Shown here one piece after another: positions 45,858 through 55,900 of a stretch of 64,000 bases of DNA (positions within the stretch are counted from its first letter, which is position 1; each line of letters opens with the position of its first letter). The notes below the pieces were generated by a model, which was not told the DNA's origin, ran no database searches, and saw nothing but the letters and a program-made list of their open reading frames with translations. This stretch comes from Oscillospiraceae bacterium (GTDB lineage Bacteria; Bacillota; Clostridia; Oscillospirales; Oscillospiraceae): positions 58,583 to 122,582 of the forward strand of contig JAFSET010000016.1 of assembly GCA_017435615.1 (NCBI GenBank). Reading direction: 5' to 3'. A program made the translations under genes and the position numbers.

Positions 45858-47336
45858 TTATTGTAATTCAGGGAATAGTGTTTTTAAAGCGGGATAGATC
45901 TTCTTAAACTGCTGATACCGGGCTTCGTACTTGGCAACAAGCTCCGGATCCGGCTCTACTGTAGCGGCAACCGCACACAGCGTATTACAGCAGGCTGCCA
46001 CCGTTTCGTACTGACCGCAGGCGACCATAGCCAGCATTGCGCCACCCATGCCCGGTCCCTGCTCGGACACCGGCACTTCCAGGGTGCAGTTTAATACGTT
46101 GGCCAAAATTTTCTTCCAAAGCGGTGATTTGGCACCGCCGCCGCAGATCTTCGAACGATCCACGGTAATGCCCAGGCTTCTTGCCACCTCTACGGAGTCC
46201 CGAACGGCAAAGGCAACGCCCTCCAGCACCGCCTGCACCAGATCTGCCCGGCTGGTATCCATAGTCATACCGATGAAGGTGCCTCTGACATCGGTATCGT
46301 TGATAGGACTGCGCTCACCCATCAGGTAGGGCAGGAAGAACACGTGGTTGCTGCCCAGCTTTTCTTCCCGGATGGCTGCCTGCTCCGCGCTATGATCGGA
46401 AGTGCTGAGGATATCCTCCAGCAGCCATTTGTTGCAGGAGGCCGCACTGAGCATACAGCCCATCAAGTGCCAGCCACCGTCGGCGTGGGCAAAGGCGTGC
46501 AGTCCGTTGCTGTCGTCCACACCAAAGCTTTCAGAGGAGATGAACACCGTTCCGGAGGTGCCAAGGCTGATGTTGCAGCCACCTTCTCCCACTACACCGG
46601 TTCCCACCGCCGCGGCGGCGTTATCGCCTGCACCGGCGGCCACCTTCACAGCGACGCCAAGACCTAACTGCCGGGCAATTTCAGGCTTCACTGTGCCGAT
46701 GCAGTCAAAGCTTTCATAAAGTGTTGGCATCTGCTCCCGGCGGATATCGCACAGCGCAAGCATCTGCTCGCTCCAGCACTTGTGCGCAACATCCAGCAGC
46801 AGCATACCGGAGGCATCAGAATAATCGCAGCTATGCACCCCGGTCAGGATATAGTTGATATAGTCCTTGGGAAGCATGATCTTGTGGATCCGGGCGAAGT
46901 TTTCCGGCTCATTTTCTTTCATCCAGAGCAGCTTCGGAGCGGTAAAGCCTGCAAAGGCAATATTGGCAGTCCAGTGGGACAATTGCTCCCGGCCGATCTC
47001 ATTGTTCAAATAATCTACCTGGCTGGCGGTTCTGCCGTCGTTCCAAAGAATGGCCGGACGAATAACCTGATCCATCTGATCCAGTACCACCAGTCCGTGC
47101 ATCTGCCCTCCACAGCCGATGCCGGCCACCTGCGAACCGTCAAAGCCTGTCAGCAATTCCGGCACACCCTCCAGCAGAGCCTGCTTCCAGTGTTTCGGAT
47201 CCTGCTGACTCCAGCCGGGCTTGGGAAATTCCAAAGGATACGCTTTTGTGACCGTATTGCAGATGGTGCCGGTTTCGTCCATCAGCAAAAGCTTCATTGC
47301 CGATGTTCCCAAATCGATGCCGATAAATAGGCTCAT
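45858..47336 (-). CDS. xylB: Xylulokinase
   Basis: 492 residues from ATG 47334-47336 with an AAGGAG site. A longer frame adds residues not typical of the family. FGGY kinase signatures are clear: GIDLGTSAMK (N-terminal ATP-binding loop), GCGGQMHGLV, ILWNDGRT, the GDNAAAAVGTG region and the late GGGAKSPLWKKILANVL motif. It phosphorylates D-xylulose to xylulose 5-phosphate. It lies between the DUF4838 gene and xylA; the 87-nt gap upstream holds an inverted repeat but no convincing promoter, so it may be read through from the importer operon. Confidence 0.95.
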   Translation of the reverse strand: MSLFIGIDLGTSAMKLLLMDETGTICNTVTKAYPLEFPKPGWSQQDPKHWKQALLEGVPELLTGFDGSQVAGIGCGGQMHGLVVLDQMDQVIRPAILWNDGRTASQVDYLNNEIGREQLSHWTANIAFAGFTAPKLLWMKENEPENFARIHKIMLPKDYINYILTGVHSCDYSDASGMLLLDVAHKCWSEQMLALCDIRREQMPTLYESFDCIGTVKPEIARQLGLGVAVKVAAGAGDNAAAAVGTGVVGEGGCNISLGTSGTVFISSESFGVDDSNGLHAFAHADGGWHLMGCMLSAASCNKWLLEDILSTSDHSAEQAAIREEKLGSNHVFFLPYLMGERSPINDTDVRGTFIGMTMDTSRADLVQAVLEGVAFAVRDSVEVARSLGITVDRSKICGGGAKSPLWKKILANVLNCTLEVPVSEQGPGMGGAMLAMVACGQYETVAACCNTLCAVAATVEPDPELVAKYEARYQQFKKIYPALKTLFPELQ

Positions 47337-47379
47337 TACGATTTCTCCTTTTTTATTTATAATACCACGCAAAGTGATA

Positions 47380-47410
47380 TTGGGTAGCACCATACTATGA
47401 TGCTACCCAA
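47380..47410. promoter_or_regulatory. 10-bp inverted repeat between DUF4838 gene and xylB
   Basis: TTGGGTAGCA (47380-47389) and TGCTACCCAA (47401-47410) are perfect inverted copies around an 11-nt, itself palindromic, centre. No T-run follows, so it fits an operator (for example for a xylose repressor) or an RNA stabiliser better than a terminator. Confidence 0.5.
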
Positions 47411-47423
47411 ATACTATATCAGC

Positions 47424-49322
47424 TTAGAACCACTTGTCATACAGACCGGAAATGTCGTTGGATTCGTAATACTTGGTAACCGTAAACTTATCCGCCAGTT
47501 CCTTAAATTCTGCCTTGTAAGACTCAATCAGTGCCGCGCTGGTATTATAGCTGTAGCACTCTACGAACAAGTACAGGGTAGACAGCTTTTCTTTCTGAAC
47601 ACGCTCCAGATAAGCTTGGTGCAACGCAGGATCGCTTTCCTTCAAAGGCGCAAGCTTCTGCTCAGCACGGTCATAGATCTCCAGCCACTGCTCCAGAATA
47701 TCCTTCGGCCAGAAGGTTTCGCTGGTCAGGCTCAGATAAATAGTTGCCTGTCCGCCCATTTCCTTATGTTCTTTGTTGTACTCGGTCAAAAGCCGAAGCT
47801 GATCAAACATCTCTCTCATTTCAGGAGCTACAGGACCGAAGTAGCCTTCAAAGAACTGATCGATCAGTTCCTCCGGATTTCGGGTTGTATCCCAGGCCAG
47901 CTTGCTGCATACATAGTCCTTCAGAATGGACCAGCCGGTAATGGTAACTCTTTCATCGGTCTGCCGCTGATCGAACAGATAGTAGGCATTACACTCGGCA
48001 GCAACGCGGTAATTCTCCGCAAAGGAATCGAAGCAGTCATAGGGTGCCAGATAGTTAAAGAAATTCGTGCTGTAGTACCACAGATACAGATTTCCGTCTG
48101 CCATATCACCCCAGGCCTTCAGGTTGTTATAGTACTCCTGGTTCACCGGATCTGTGATGGGTCTGTAGTAGTCCATCCGGATAGGCGCCAGCATGCAGTA
48201 CACGCCATTGTCCATCTTGATGTCGTTGTTGGGTACATAGGTATCTGTTTCCGCATCATAAGTGGCCGGAGCCGCTTCGAAAGCGTTATAGGCAAAGAAC
48301 ACGATTCTCAGGTCTCTTGCATAGGGCTTTCCTTCTTCGGTTTCAAACCATTCGCGGATACGGGCATTCAGATCGTTCATAAACACAATGACCGTAGAAG
48401 ACAGCGCGCCGTACTCTTGCGTCATTGCATTGCAGGCATCACAGTCACAGTAATCGTGATTGTCCTGCATTGTAAAGGTGACAGCCTCTCTGTCCGGGCT
48501 CTGAATCAAAGCATCCCGCAAGGTAATGAAGCAGGCTTCCTGCATCTTTTCGTACTGCTCTGCATCACCGTGGGCAGTGTAGCATAGCTGTGTTTGTGCG
48601 GCATTGTACCAGGTTTCGTTCACATCCGGGGAATCCTTCACATACTGGAAGGAGTTATGTGCCCAATAGCCCTTCACGACGATGAAGTTCTCTGACTGGG
48701 GTCTTTCCCGCAAACGGTAGAGAGCCTGATTGCTGGTTTCCACCACACCGTCAGAGGACACCCGGACGGGAAAATCCGGAACATCTGTCAGGTTCAGGTC
48801 ATACAGCGGAATTTGGGACAAACCTTTTTTCAGGGTATAGCAATCCTGGGCAAAGTAATCCCAATCCACCAGAATATTCAGCAGCTCATAAGCGGCATAC
48901 ATAGAGCCGTATTCGCCGCCACCGATCAGATACAGGTCATCACCTTCGGTGATGATTTTATAGCCGTCCCGGCCCAGCTCATCGAAGGAATAGGTGATGG
49001 CCGTATCCTGCAGCAGGGTCGTCTGTCCCAGGGAAATGAATTTGCCCTCCCCGGTGACTTCGCTGTCCTTCACCACAGGAATACTTACACCTGTAGCTTC
49101 GGAAACGAACCGGCTCAGGTCAGAGGAAGCCACCTGCAGCACACCGCCGGCTTCTGCCGGAATGACAATTTTGTATTCCGTTTCACCGTTGTTTACAAGA
49201 TATTGGCCATTTACAACTAAGCTCTCTTCACCTGCGGGGGCAGAACCGCCCTCACAGCCGGCAAAGCTCAAAAGCATGCTCAGAACAAAAACCAGAATCA
49301 TGATTCTACGGAAATTGGTCAT
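47424..49322 (-). CDS. DUF4838 lipoprotein
   Basis: 632 residues with a lipoprotein signal peptide ending at SFAGC (Cys23). The N-terminal ~170 residues resemble the domain that precedes the catalytic barrel in GH20/GH67-type glycosidases. The DUF4838 core follows, with the diagnostic DNHDYCDCDACNAM Cys cluster (near 290) and a TIM-barrel pattern with YLWYYSTNFF. Function in the family is not established; a surface glycosidase is likely. It starts 10 nt after the Ig-type protein gene at the end of the importer operon, placing it outside the membrane next to the importer. Confidence 0.82.
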   Translation of the reverse strand: MTNFRRIMILVFVLSMLLSFAGCEGGSAPAGEESLVVNGQYLVNNGETEYKIVIPAEAGGVLQVASSDLSRFVSEATGVSIPVVKDSEVTGEGKFISLGQTTLLQDTAITYSFDELGRDGYKIITEGDDLYLIGGGEYGSMYAAYELLNILVDWDYFAQDCYTLKKGLSQIPLYDLNLTDVPDFPVRVSSDGVVETSNQALYRLRERPQSENFIVVKGYWAHNSFQYVKDSPDVNETWYNAAQTQLCYTAHGDAEQYEKMQEACFITLRDALIQSPDREAVTFTMQDNHDYCDCDACNAMTQEYGALSSTVIVFMNDLNARIREWFETEEGKPYARDLRIVFFAYNAFEAAPATYDAETDTYVPNNDIKMDNGVYCMLAPIRMDYYRPITDPVNQEYYNNLKAWGDMADGNLYLWYYSTNFFNYLAPYDCFDSFAENYRVAAECNAYYLFDQRQTDERVTITGWSILKDYVCSKLAWDTTRNPEELIDQFFEGYFGPVAPEMREMFDQLRLLTEYNKEHKEMGGQATIYLSLTSETFWPKDILEQWLEIYDRAEQKLAPLKESDPALHQAYLERVQKEKLSTLYLFVECYSYNTSAALIESYKAEFKELADKFTVTKYYESNDISGLYDKWF

Positions 49323-49332
49323 ATCTTTTCAC

Positions 49333-52314
49333 CTACTTTACATGAATATCGTAGAAAGCAAAGGCATAGTTTCCATCGTCATCAAAGGTCATATACCGTA
49401 CTGTATACACACCTGCCATGGCCGCCTCAAACTTTCCGTCTGTAGTCGTTACTTTTTCACCTTCGGGATCAAACACATAGGCCACTACCGCACATTCTTC
49501 CGTAAGGTTATCCGTTACCTCTGTACCGGCCAGCGTGACTGTTTCGCCTGTTTTTGCGGAGTCTTTATGCTTCTGCAGCGTAATGCTGGGGGCGACATTA
49601 TCCTTTGCGGTAATGGCATACACATAATTTTCCGTTTTTCCCTTACCGTCCTGAATAACATAGCGGATCACATAATCGCCCAAAACCTCTACAACAAAGG
49701 TATAGTCCTTTGTCGCATCCTGTGTTCCATCCAGCATTACCCCGTTTTCATCCGCTACATACGCGCCATTGGGATCTGTTACTTCCATCGTCATTGTGGT
49801 GACCGGGTCTAACACGTCAAAAGCAAATGCGCCTGTTAACAGGACCTTTTCTGCCTGACCTCTGTCACCGGACATGGTCTCCACCAGAATTTGCGGAGCA
49901 AATCTGTCTACGGTTGCGCTGTTCAGGGTTTGAGCGTTCAGGTTTTTCAGAATGATTTGGGACGCACCGGATACGCCTGCCACTTCAACGGAAAAGCTGG
50001 CAACAGAGTCGGTAAATCCGGTAAATTCGCTTCCGTCAAGGAATTTCTTGACATCCAACTCGATGCCTGCCTCCGGAGAGACAACACAGCTATCTGCAAA
50101 AAACTCCACGGCAAAATTCTTATTCATGCCATCAAAGGAGGAGGACAGCTTTGTTTCCGCACCGTCATTGAGGCTGAAGGCTGCGCCTTCGTCCGTTCGG
50201 TTATAAGACAGCTTAAGCTGTTTTCCGCTTACGATATCCGTCAAATAAAGATTGACTTGATTGTAGTCGATCTTCTCACCCACCTGGAAAGAGAAGGTGA
50301 AGTTCTTGACCTGGACAAAGTTTACAAAATCAAATTTGGTATCTTTTTCAACATCATAAATAAGGGATGCGTTGTCAGACTGTGCGGTTGCCTCACCGGT
50401 AGATGCAACAAAATACTTGCTCAGATCCAAATCACCGGTATATCCCACATCCACCACAGTGGCATCATAGGACTTTTCGCACACGTTTCCATCTACACTC
50501 AGGCGATAGGTCACCTTGACAGCTCCCTCTTTTTCAGGAATGTACAGCCCGTTTTCGACTTTCTTCTCTTGGCTTCCCTCTTCGGTAACAAAGACATCCA
50601 TATCTGTCGCAACGCCTTCGCCGGAGGAGAAATCATAGCCGCTGAGCTTGGGAAGCTGCGTGGTCGCGCCCAAAATGAAGTATTTGGGAACGCCTACACT
50701 GTCATAAACCTGGGGCTGGGAGGTATGATTGGCTTTTAGCGTAAAGGTTTCCACGACTGTGGAAATATAGTCCTTTGCCGTTACTGTGATCTGCCAGTCT
50801 CCGTCCACCATGGGAACAAAGGTAAGTGTTTGGGGATCGACCTGGAGCTCCTCGCCGGTTGACGGATTTTTTGCCTTTACTTCATAGGTTACATTGCCGG
50901 AAGCCTCGGCATCGTCAACTGCGGAAATCACCTTGACAACGTTTCCGGTATCCACCTGTGTAACCGCATCGAGCAGTGTGATCTGCAAACCGTCGCCCTT
51001 GCGCGCATTGACGGTAACACACTTTGTGCCAACATTACCGGAAAGGTCTTCTGCCAGATACTCGATCACATACGCGCCTTCCTTGGCAGGGGTAAACGCG
51101 CCGTTCTCCACAGCCACTTCCACGGGCTTCTCGGAATAGTATCGATAATACACCGATGCGACCGCCGGAAGCTTTTCATCGTGTCCGTCAACTGCCACTG
51201 CCTCAGGAATAGGATAGGGTTTTCCAACCAGGGCTGTGGGGATCTGATCCAATTCATATTCGGTATTGACGGATATGATCGGTGCATACACATCGCCGAT
51301 GTCCTCAAAATTGCTGACGCCGTTGATGGTGGAAATTGTAAAATTACAGGTCGCGGATTGATAATTGGTTGCAAAGATAGTCAACTTGACCTCGCCGGTG
51401 GTGAAACCGCTCCAGATGTTATCTCCAACCAGGGTCGGATCATCCAAATCCACGATTTTCTGATTGATACCGCTGTAGGATTCTCTGTCAGCCGTGAAAA
51501 CCTTCTGCGCATAGTCAAAATACAGGGACAGTAAGGAGTCTATTGGGGATCTCGGCAAGCCGGACATGGCGAAATTGATCGCCGCGCCGTAGCCAAAGGA
51601 GTCATTGCTGTATACATGCATACCCGTAGGGCTGCCTGCATTCTCAACACCGACCTGGGGCTGATTGGCAGCACCGCCCGTTATGTAAGTATGACCGGAG
51701 GCCCACGCATCTGTAAAATGGTTCAGGGAGATTGTGACATAATTCTCTTCATCATACAGATCCGTCAGACGGACCTTCAATCTGGTTGCATCCGCCGTGC
51801 CGATGACGCTGGGATTCATCTCCATCTCCAAAAGCGGAGTCTCGCTGCTTACCGCGGTCAGATCCACCACCGCATTATAGGTAAATACGTCATCCGGAGC
51901 CAGGGACACCACGATTTTACCGTCCTCGATGGCTGCTGAGGAACCGTCGTTATTTACCTGCAAAAGTGTCTTTTTGACAACAAAGCTTTTCTTTGCAGAG
52001 ATAACCGCTCCGTCAAAATCCGCCTGGAACACAAGTTCATACTGACCGGCTTCCGACAATACGACGGTTTCTGTTGCGGTTGCCTTGCCGGAAGGAAACA
52101 TAAGATATTTTGTCTCCGGCACCTTCACCTGATCCTTGTAGGATATCTTTCCATCCGGGAAGACGAATTGGTCATTCAACGTGTACTGAGTAGGAATCTC
52201 ACAAGCCACGATTTCTGCGGAGGCAGCGTAGGTCCGGAATGTAAGATGCCCAACTGTGCAGGTTACGCAGATACAGCAAAGCAGCACCCACAGTAACACT
52301 TTTTTCTTGCTCAT
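49333..52314 (-). CDS. Exported Ig-domain surface protein with lectin-like N-terminal domain
   Basis: 993 residues from ATG 52312-52314 (MSKKK, start of the signal peptide; an ATG two codons earlier is equally possible). After a short beta segment comes a ~220-residue domain (~100-330) closely similar to residues ~33-260 of the protein at 57828-63506 (shared blocks NYVTISL, ASGHTYIT, GYGAAI, NYQSATCNFTI). It is followed by a row of Ig/cadherin-like domains with recurring GNV...VTVNA and YTVRYM patterns. It has no wall anchor or membrane tail. It sits between a permease gene and the DUF4838 gene, which suggests a surface role in the same uptake process. Confidence 0.75.
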   Translation of the reverse strand: MSKKKVLLWVLLCCICVTCTVGHLTFRTYAASAEIVACEIPTQYTLNDQFVFPDGKISYKDQVKVPETKYLMFPSGKATATETVVLSEAGQYELVFQADFDGAVISAKKSFVVKKTLLQVNNDGSSAAIEDGKIVVSLAPDDVFTYNAVVDLTAVSSETPLLEMEMNPSVIGTADATRLKVRLTDLYDEENYVTISLNHFTDAWASGHTYITGGAANQPQVGVENAGSPTGMHVYSNDSFGYGAAINFAMSGLPRSPIDSLLSLYFDYAQKVFTADRESYSGINQKIVDLDDPTLVGDNIWSGFTTGEVKLTIFATNYQSATCNFTISTINGVSNFEDIGDVYAPIISVNTEYELDQIPTALVGKPYPIPEAVAVDGHDEKLPAVASVYYRYYSEKPVEVAVENGAFTPAKEGAYVIEYLAEDLSGNVGTKCVTVNARKGDGLQITLLDAVTQVDTGNVVKVISAVDDAEASGNVTYEVKAKNPSTGEELQVDPQTLTFVPMVDGDWQITVTAKDYISTVVETFTLKANHTSQPQVYDSVGVPKYFILGATTQLPKLSGYDFSSGEGVATDMDVFVTEEGSQEKKVENGLYIPEKEGAVKVTYRLSVDGNVCEKSYDATVVDVGYTGDLDLSKYFVASTGEATAQSDNASLIYDVEKDTKFDFVNFVQVKNFTFSFQVGEKIDYNQVNLYLTDIVSGKQLKLSYNRTDEGAAFSLNDGAETKLSSSFDGMNKNFAVEFFADSCVVSPEAGIELDVKKFLDGSEFTGFTDSVASFSVEVAGVSGASQIILKNLNAQTLNSATVDRFAPQILVETMSGDRGQAEKVLLTGAFAFDVLDPVTTMTMEVTDPNGAYVADENGVMLDGTQDATKDYTFVVEVLGDYVIRYVIQDGKGKTENYVYAITAKDNVAPSITLQKHKDSAKTGETVTLAGTEVTDNLTEECAVVAYVFDPEGEKVTTTDGKFEAAMAGVYTVRYMTFDDDGNYAFAFYDIHVK

Positions 52315-52347
52315 AATCATTCCATCTTTCTTCAATAGATTGGTATG

Positions 52348-53223
52348 TTATCCCTTTACACCACCCATGGTGATATTGCCCATCAGCTTTTCTTTAAAGG
52401 CGATGAACAGGGCAAGGATCGGCAGCAGGATAATGATACAGCCTGCCATACGCAAGGGAACCGTACTGATGGTATTGCCGGTATAATTGGATACGAAATA
52501 CAAGCCAAAGGACAAGGTCGGTCTGCTGGGCAAGTACAGCAGCGGGACCTGATAGTCATTCCAAAACTCCACAAATTTGATTAGAAATACAGTAAAGAAC
52601 GTATTTCTGACCAGGGGAAGCATGATCTTTGACATGATGGTAAACTCGTTGGCGCCATCGATCTCGGCGGCTTCGGAGTATTCCTTTGCCAGGCCCCGGA
52701 AGGCGGCATGGAATACCAAAAAGTACACGCCTAAGAAATTCGCCTTTTGGATCCAAACACCTAAAAGGGTGTCGTAGATCCCCAGGTTCTGCAGCATCGT
52801 AATTTCCGCAGGGTAGGAGCCAACAATGGGAATGATCATCGTCGCGATCACGATCGCGTAGATCAGGCCGCTCATTTTCTTTTGCGGGAACTTAGCAGTT
52901 GCATAGGCGGTAATGCAGGGAACCAGGGTTGCCACAAACGCAGCACCGCCGGCATACAAAAGCGTATCCACCAGCATTTGGAAAAGTCCGTGCCGCTCCT
53001 GAATTCCGTCAACAATGGCGTTCACTTCAAACTTTTCAAGAACCGTGCCGAAATTCTCAAAGATATACGTGCTTGGCAGCCCCAAGGGATTATACAGAAA
53101 GTCATACTGCTCTTTGACCGAGGTGAAGATCGCCCAGATCAGCGGCCAAATCAGGCTGATGCAGTAAACTGTCAAAATGAGAAATAAGCTGACATTTAAA
53201 ACAGATAAATTTCTTTTCTTCAT
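52348..53223 (-). CDS. CUT1 ABC importer permease (MalG type)
   Basis: 291 residues, six membrane helices and the EAA loop EYSEAAEIDGANEFTIMSKI. The C-terminus KEKLMGNITMGGVKG is characteristic of the MalG half. Its partner permease starts 7 nt upstream of it in the transcript. Again no ATPase gene is present. Confidence 0.92.
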   Translation of the reverse strand: MKKRNLSVLNVSLFLILTVYCISLIWPLIWAIFTSVKEQYDFLYNPLGLPSTYIFENFGTVLEKFEVNAIVDGIQERHGLFQMLVDTLLYAGGAAFVATLVPCITAYATAKFPQKKMSGLIYAIVIATMIIPIVGSYPAEITMLQNLGIYDTLLGVWIQKANFLGVYFLVFHAAFRGLAKEYSEAAEIDGANEFTIMSKIMLPLVRNTFFTVFLIKFVEFWNDYQVPLLYLPSRPTLSFGLYFVSNYTGNTISTVPLRMAGCIIILLPILALFIAFKEKLMGNITMGGVKG

Positions 53224-53230
53224 ATGTCAT

Positions 53231-54172
53231 CTACCTCCCATTGGGATCCAATTTGTTCATGAAATGCCTGACGATCAGGGTAATCGGTATGGTGATCATG
53301 GTCATCACAAGGCCAAAGGCGGCAAAGAACGGGTAATCAGCCAGCGGCGCAACGGTGATACCTTGATACATATAGTAACCGATGGTCCAAATATCGTAGT
53401 TGGCTGCATCTGCACCGTAGAAGCTGAACAAATTCATCTGATTGACAAAAATGGTAGCTGTACTGGAAACCACAAACACCGCAATGGTGGGAGCAATGAT
53501 GGGAATGTCGATCTGCAAAAATTCACGCATAGGTGTAACACCGTCAATTTTCGCGGCATCCACAATATCGTTGGAAATATCGCTCATTGCGCTGCCGTAG
53601 ATCAGGGTCTGGATGCCAAAGCCCGTCCAGATCGAGAAGAAAAGGACTGTAACGAATTCTGTATCCGGATTGGAAAGCAAGCCTTCGATCTCCGTGCCGA
53701 ATAGCTGCAGCACAAATGCCGGGATGGCATTTTCCACAAAGTATTTGTAAATAATCACCAGGATAATGCTGGAGATAATGAAGGGCAAAAACAGAATTAC
53801 CTTAAAGAACTTGCTCATGAAGAACTTTTTATACAGGTAATAGGAGAACAGCAGCGCCAGCGTCAAGCCTACAAAAAGGCCGATCAAATAGGCAATAATG
53901 GAATTGTTAAAGGCCTTCAGCAGGTAATCCGCTTCCTGAAACTCCTGGAATACGGCTACAAAATTTGTCCATAATCTATCAAAGCCTACAAATTTCAGGC
54001 CCTCATCGTACATATCAAATTCCTGAAATGCCAGCGCGAAGGAGTTCAGGTTAACACCGATATAAAAAACCACAAATTGCAGCAGAGGAAACGCCAGGAT
54101 CGACCAATAAAAGATGGTTTTTCCTCTGTTTTTTCTTGATGTATTCAGGCTTTGCTTTCGTGTTTGCACCAT
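53231..54172 (-). CDS. CUT1 ABC importer permease (MalF type)
   Basis: 313 residues from ATG 54170-54172, with a GGGGAGG site ~11 nt upstream; a GTG four codons earlier touches that site and is less likely. Six membrane helices, and the permease loop IVDAAKIDGVTPMREFLQI before the last two helices. It forms the channel with the MalG-type protein and receives sugar from the lipoprotein encoded upstream. Confidence 0.9.
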   Translation of the reverse strand: MVQTRKQSLNTSRKNRGKTIFYWSILAFPLLQFVVFYIGVNLNSFALAFQEFDMYDEGLKFVGFDRLWTNFVAVFQEFQEADYLLKAFNNSIIAYLIGLFVGLTLALLFSYYLYKKFFMSKFFKVILFLPFIISSIILVIIYKYFVENAIPAFVLQLFGTEIEGLLSNPDTEFVTVLFFSIWTGFGIQTLIYGSAMSDISNDIVDAAKIDGVTPMREFLQIDIPIIAPTIAVFVVSSTATIFVNQMNLFSFYGADAANYDIWTIGYYMYQGITVAPLADYPFFAAFGLVMTMITIPITLIVRHFMNKLDPNGR

Positions 54173-54200
54173 TGTTACAAACACCTCCCCGGAAAGATTT

Positions 54201-55877
54201 TTAGTTCAGATACTCTCCATACCGGCTGTTCCAGGTCTCCTGGTCCATAGCAGAAGCAAAGAAATAATCCTTGGCTGTAACGCCTGCTTTGAAGGCCGTA
54301 TAGTAGTTTGTGCTGGTTCTTCCGTCATAGCTGGCCGCCCAAAGGGGAGACCCCTGGTTGAACATGAACTGGTTCTGATCATTGACAAAGATGGGGTTGT
54401 CGGAATAAGGATAGACCACATCGGAGTTCATCTTGGTATCCAAAATGTCTTTCTGGAAATAATTGTCGATCAAAGCCAGCTTATCTTCCGGAATGGTATA
54501 GTTTACACACTTGGGCAGACCTGTTGTGACAGAGAATTCCACCAGGGATTCATCTGTATAGCAGAACTGCAGGAACTTCTTCGCCAGATCCAGGATGGCT
54601 GCGTCGTCTTTGAATTTTGCATTGATAAAGGCAACAGAGTTCAAGGTTTCCAAAACCGTGGTCTTTCTGCCGTTTCCTTCTGTCACGCTGCCTTTATACT
54701 GGACAGGCAAGGGCATCCAGCCAAAGCGTCTGCCTTCTGCCAGCTCTTTGTAGGTGTTCACAGAACGCTTCAATGCCTCAGTAGCCTCATTGTACCAGTA
54801 AGTGCCTTCGATCATCATAGCGATGGGCTTCTCTCCGGCCTTCAGATTGCTCAGGATGAACTTCTCCTGGGTATCCAGGTGGGAGGTGGATTTATCCAGC
54901 TTTGTGTGGTAGCTGTCGTTGGACAAGATCTTTTCCATCAGCTCAAAGGCATAGTATCTTCCGGCCTGCTGGGTCATCAAATAGCCGTTTTCGTTGGTGA
55001 TGGTAACCTTCTGTTCCACCGGGGTGTCGCCTTCCACAGACTCGATGATGGTTGCCTGGGTATCGGTTGCACTGCTGTCAAAGGTAACATTGAGCATAAA
55101 TTCGTCCTTGCCCGCGTATGCAACCTGAAGACCTGCAAACAAGTCGTTTACATAGTTTTCGCTGGAGCCGACCCAAGTAAAGGGAACCACGCCGTCAGCA
55201 ACCATCTGATCCATCAGAGCGTACAGCTCTTCATAGGAAGAAGGCAGGCCATCGTCCTTTGTGCCCTTTACGCCGTCAGGACCAACCGTCTTTTCTTCCG
55301 CAACGGCTGTAAAGCTGCCGCTTTCGCTGAAGTAATAGCCATACTCGTCAAACAGGTCCACATCATAGACCAGGCCTGTGTAAACCTCATAATGGGGAAC
55401 ACAATAGTAGCTTCCGTTCACCGCGGTCAGTGCTTCCTTGAACTCCGGTGCCAGCTTATCCTCAATGGAGGCGGTATCCGCACCGTCGGAGATCTCGGAC
55501 AGAGAACCGGTTACGATATCACTGATATCCACGATCTGGTTGGTAGCGATCAGTTCGTTGAAGTTCACGCTCTCGGTGAACCAGATGGCATAGGGGGTGG
55601 TGGTCACGCCGTTCTTGCCGTCCAGCTTGTCGTTGGTGATGTCAATGACAACACCCATTTTTCCTTCCTCGAAGGATACATTTGCATATTTTTCCTCAAA
55701 TCTCTTGGCCGCGTTTTTGGCCCACTCAGAGCCGATGCCGCCATCGTAGCACAAAACAGACAGATGGGTCTTGGAAGAATCCACCTTGCTGTTGCCGCCG
55801 CTGCCGCCGCATCCTGCCAATACGGACATCACCGTAACCATAGCCAGTATCAGCGCAATCATTGATTTCCTGTTCAT
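54201..55877 (-). CDS. Sugar ABC importer substrate-binding lipoprotein
   Basis: 558 residues from ATG 55875-55877 (AAGGAGG site). The lipobox VLAGC puts the acylated Cys at position 23. The body is a family 1 solute-binding fold, with AKRFEEKYANVSFEEG near the N-terminus and a YALMDQMVADGVVPFTW hinge segment. It differs strongly from the binding protein at 8303-9943, so the two importers should take different oligosaccharides. Cotranscribed with the GH127-like gene (23 nt upstream) and the permeases. Confidence 0.92.
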   Translation of the reverse strand: MNRKSMIALILAMVTVMSVLAGCGGSGGNSKVDSSKTHLSVLCYDGGIGSEWAKNAAKRFEEKYANVSFEEGKMGVVIDITNDKLDGKNGVTTTPYAIWFTESVNFNELIATNQIVDISDIVTGSLSEISDGADTASIEDKLAPEFKEALTAVNGSYYCVPHYEVYTGLVYDVDLFDEYGYYFSESGSFTAVAEEKTVGPDGVKGTKDDGLPSSYEELYALMDQMVADGVVPFTWVGSSENYVNDLFAGLQVAYAGKDEFMLNVTFDSSATDTQATIIESVEGDTPVEQKVTITNENGYLMTQQAGRYYAFELMEKILSNDSYHTKLDKSTSHLDTQEKFILSNLKAGEKPIAMMIEGTYWYNEATEALKRSVNTYKELAEGRRFGWMPLPVQYKGSVTEGNGRKTTVLETLNSVAFINAKFKDDAAILDLAKKFLQFCYTDESLVEFSVTTGLPKCVNYTIPEDKLALIDNYFQKDILDTKMNSDVVYPYSDNPIFVNDQNQFMFNQGSPLWAASYDGRTSTNYYTAFKAGVTAKDYFFASAMDQETWNSRYGEYLN

Positions 55878-55900
55878 CTTTGTTTCCTCCTTGTATTGAT

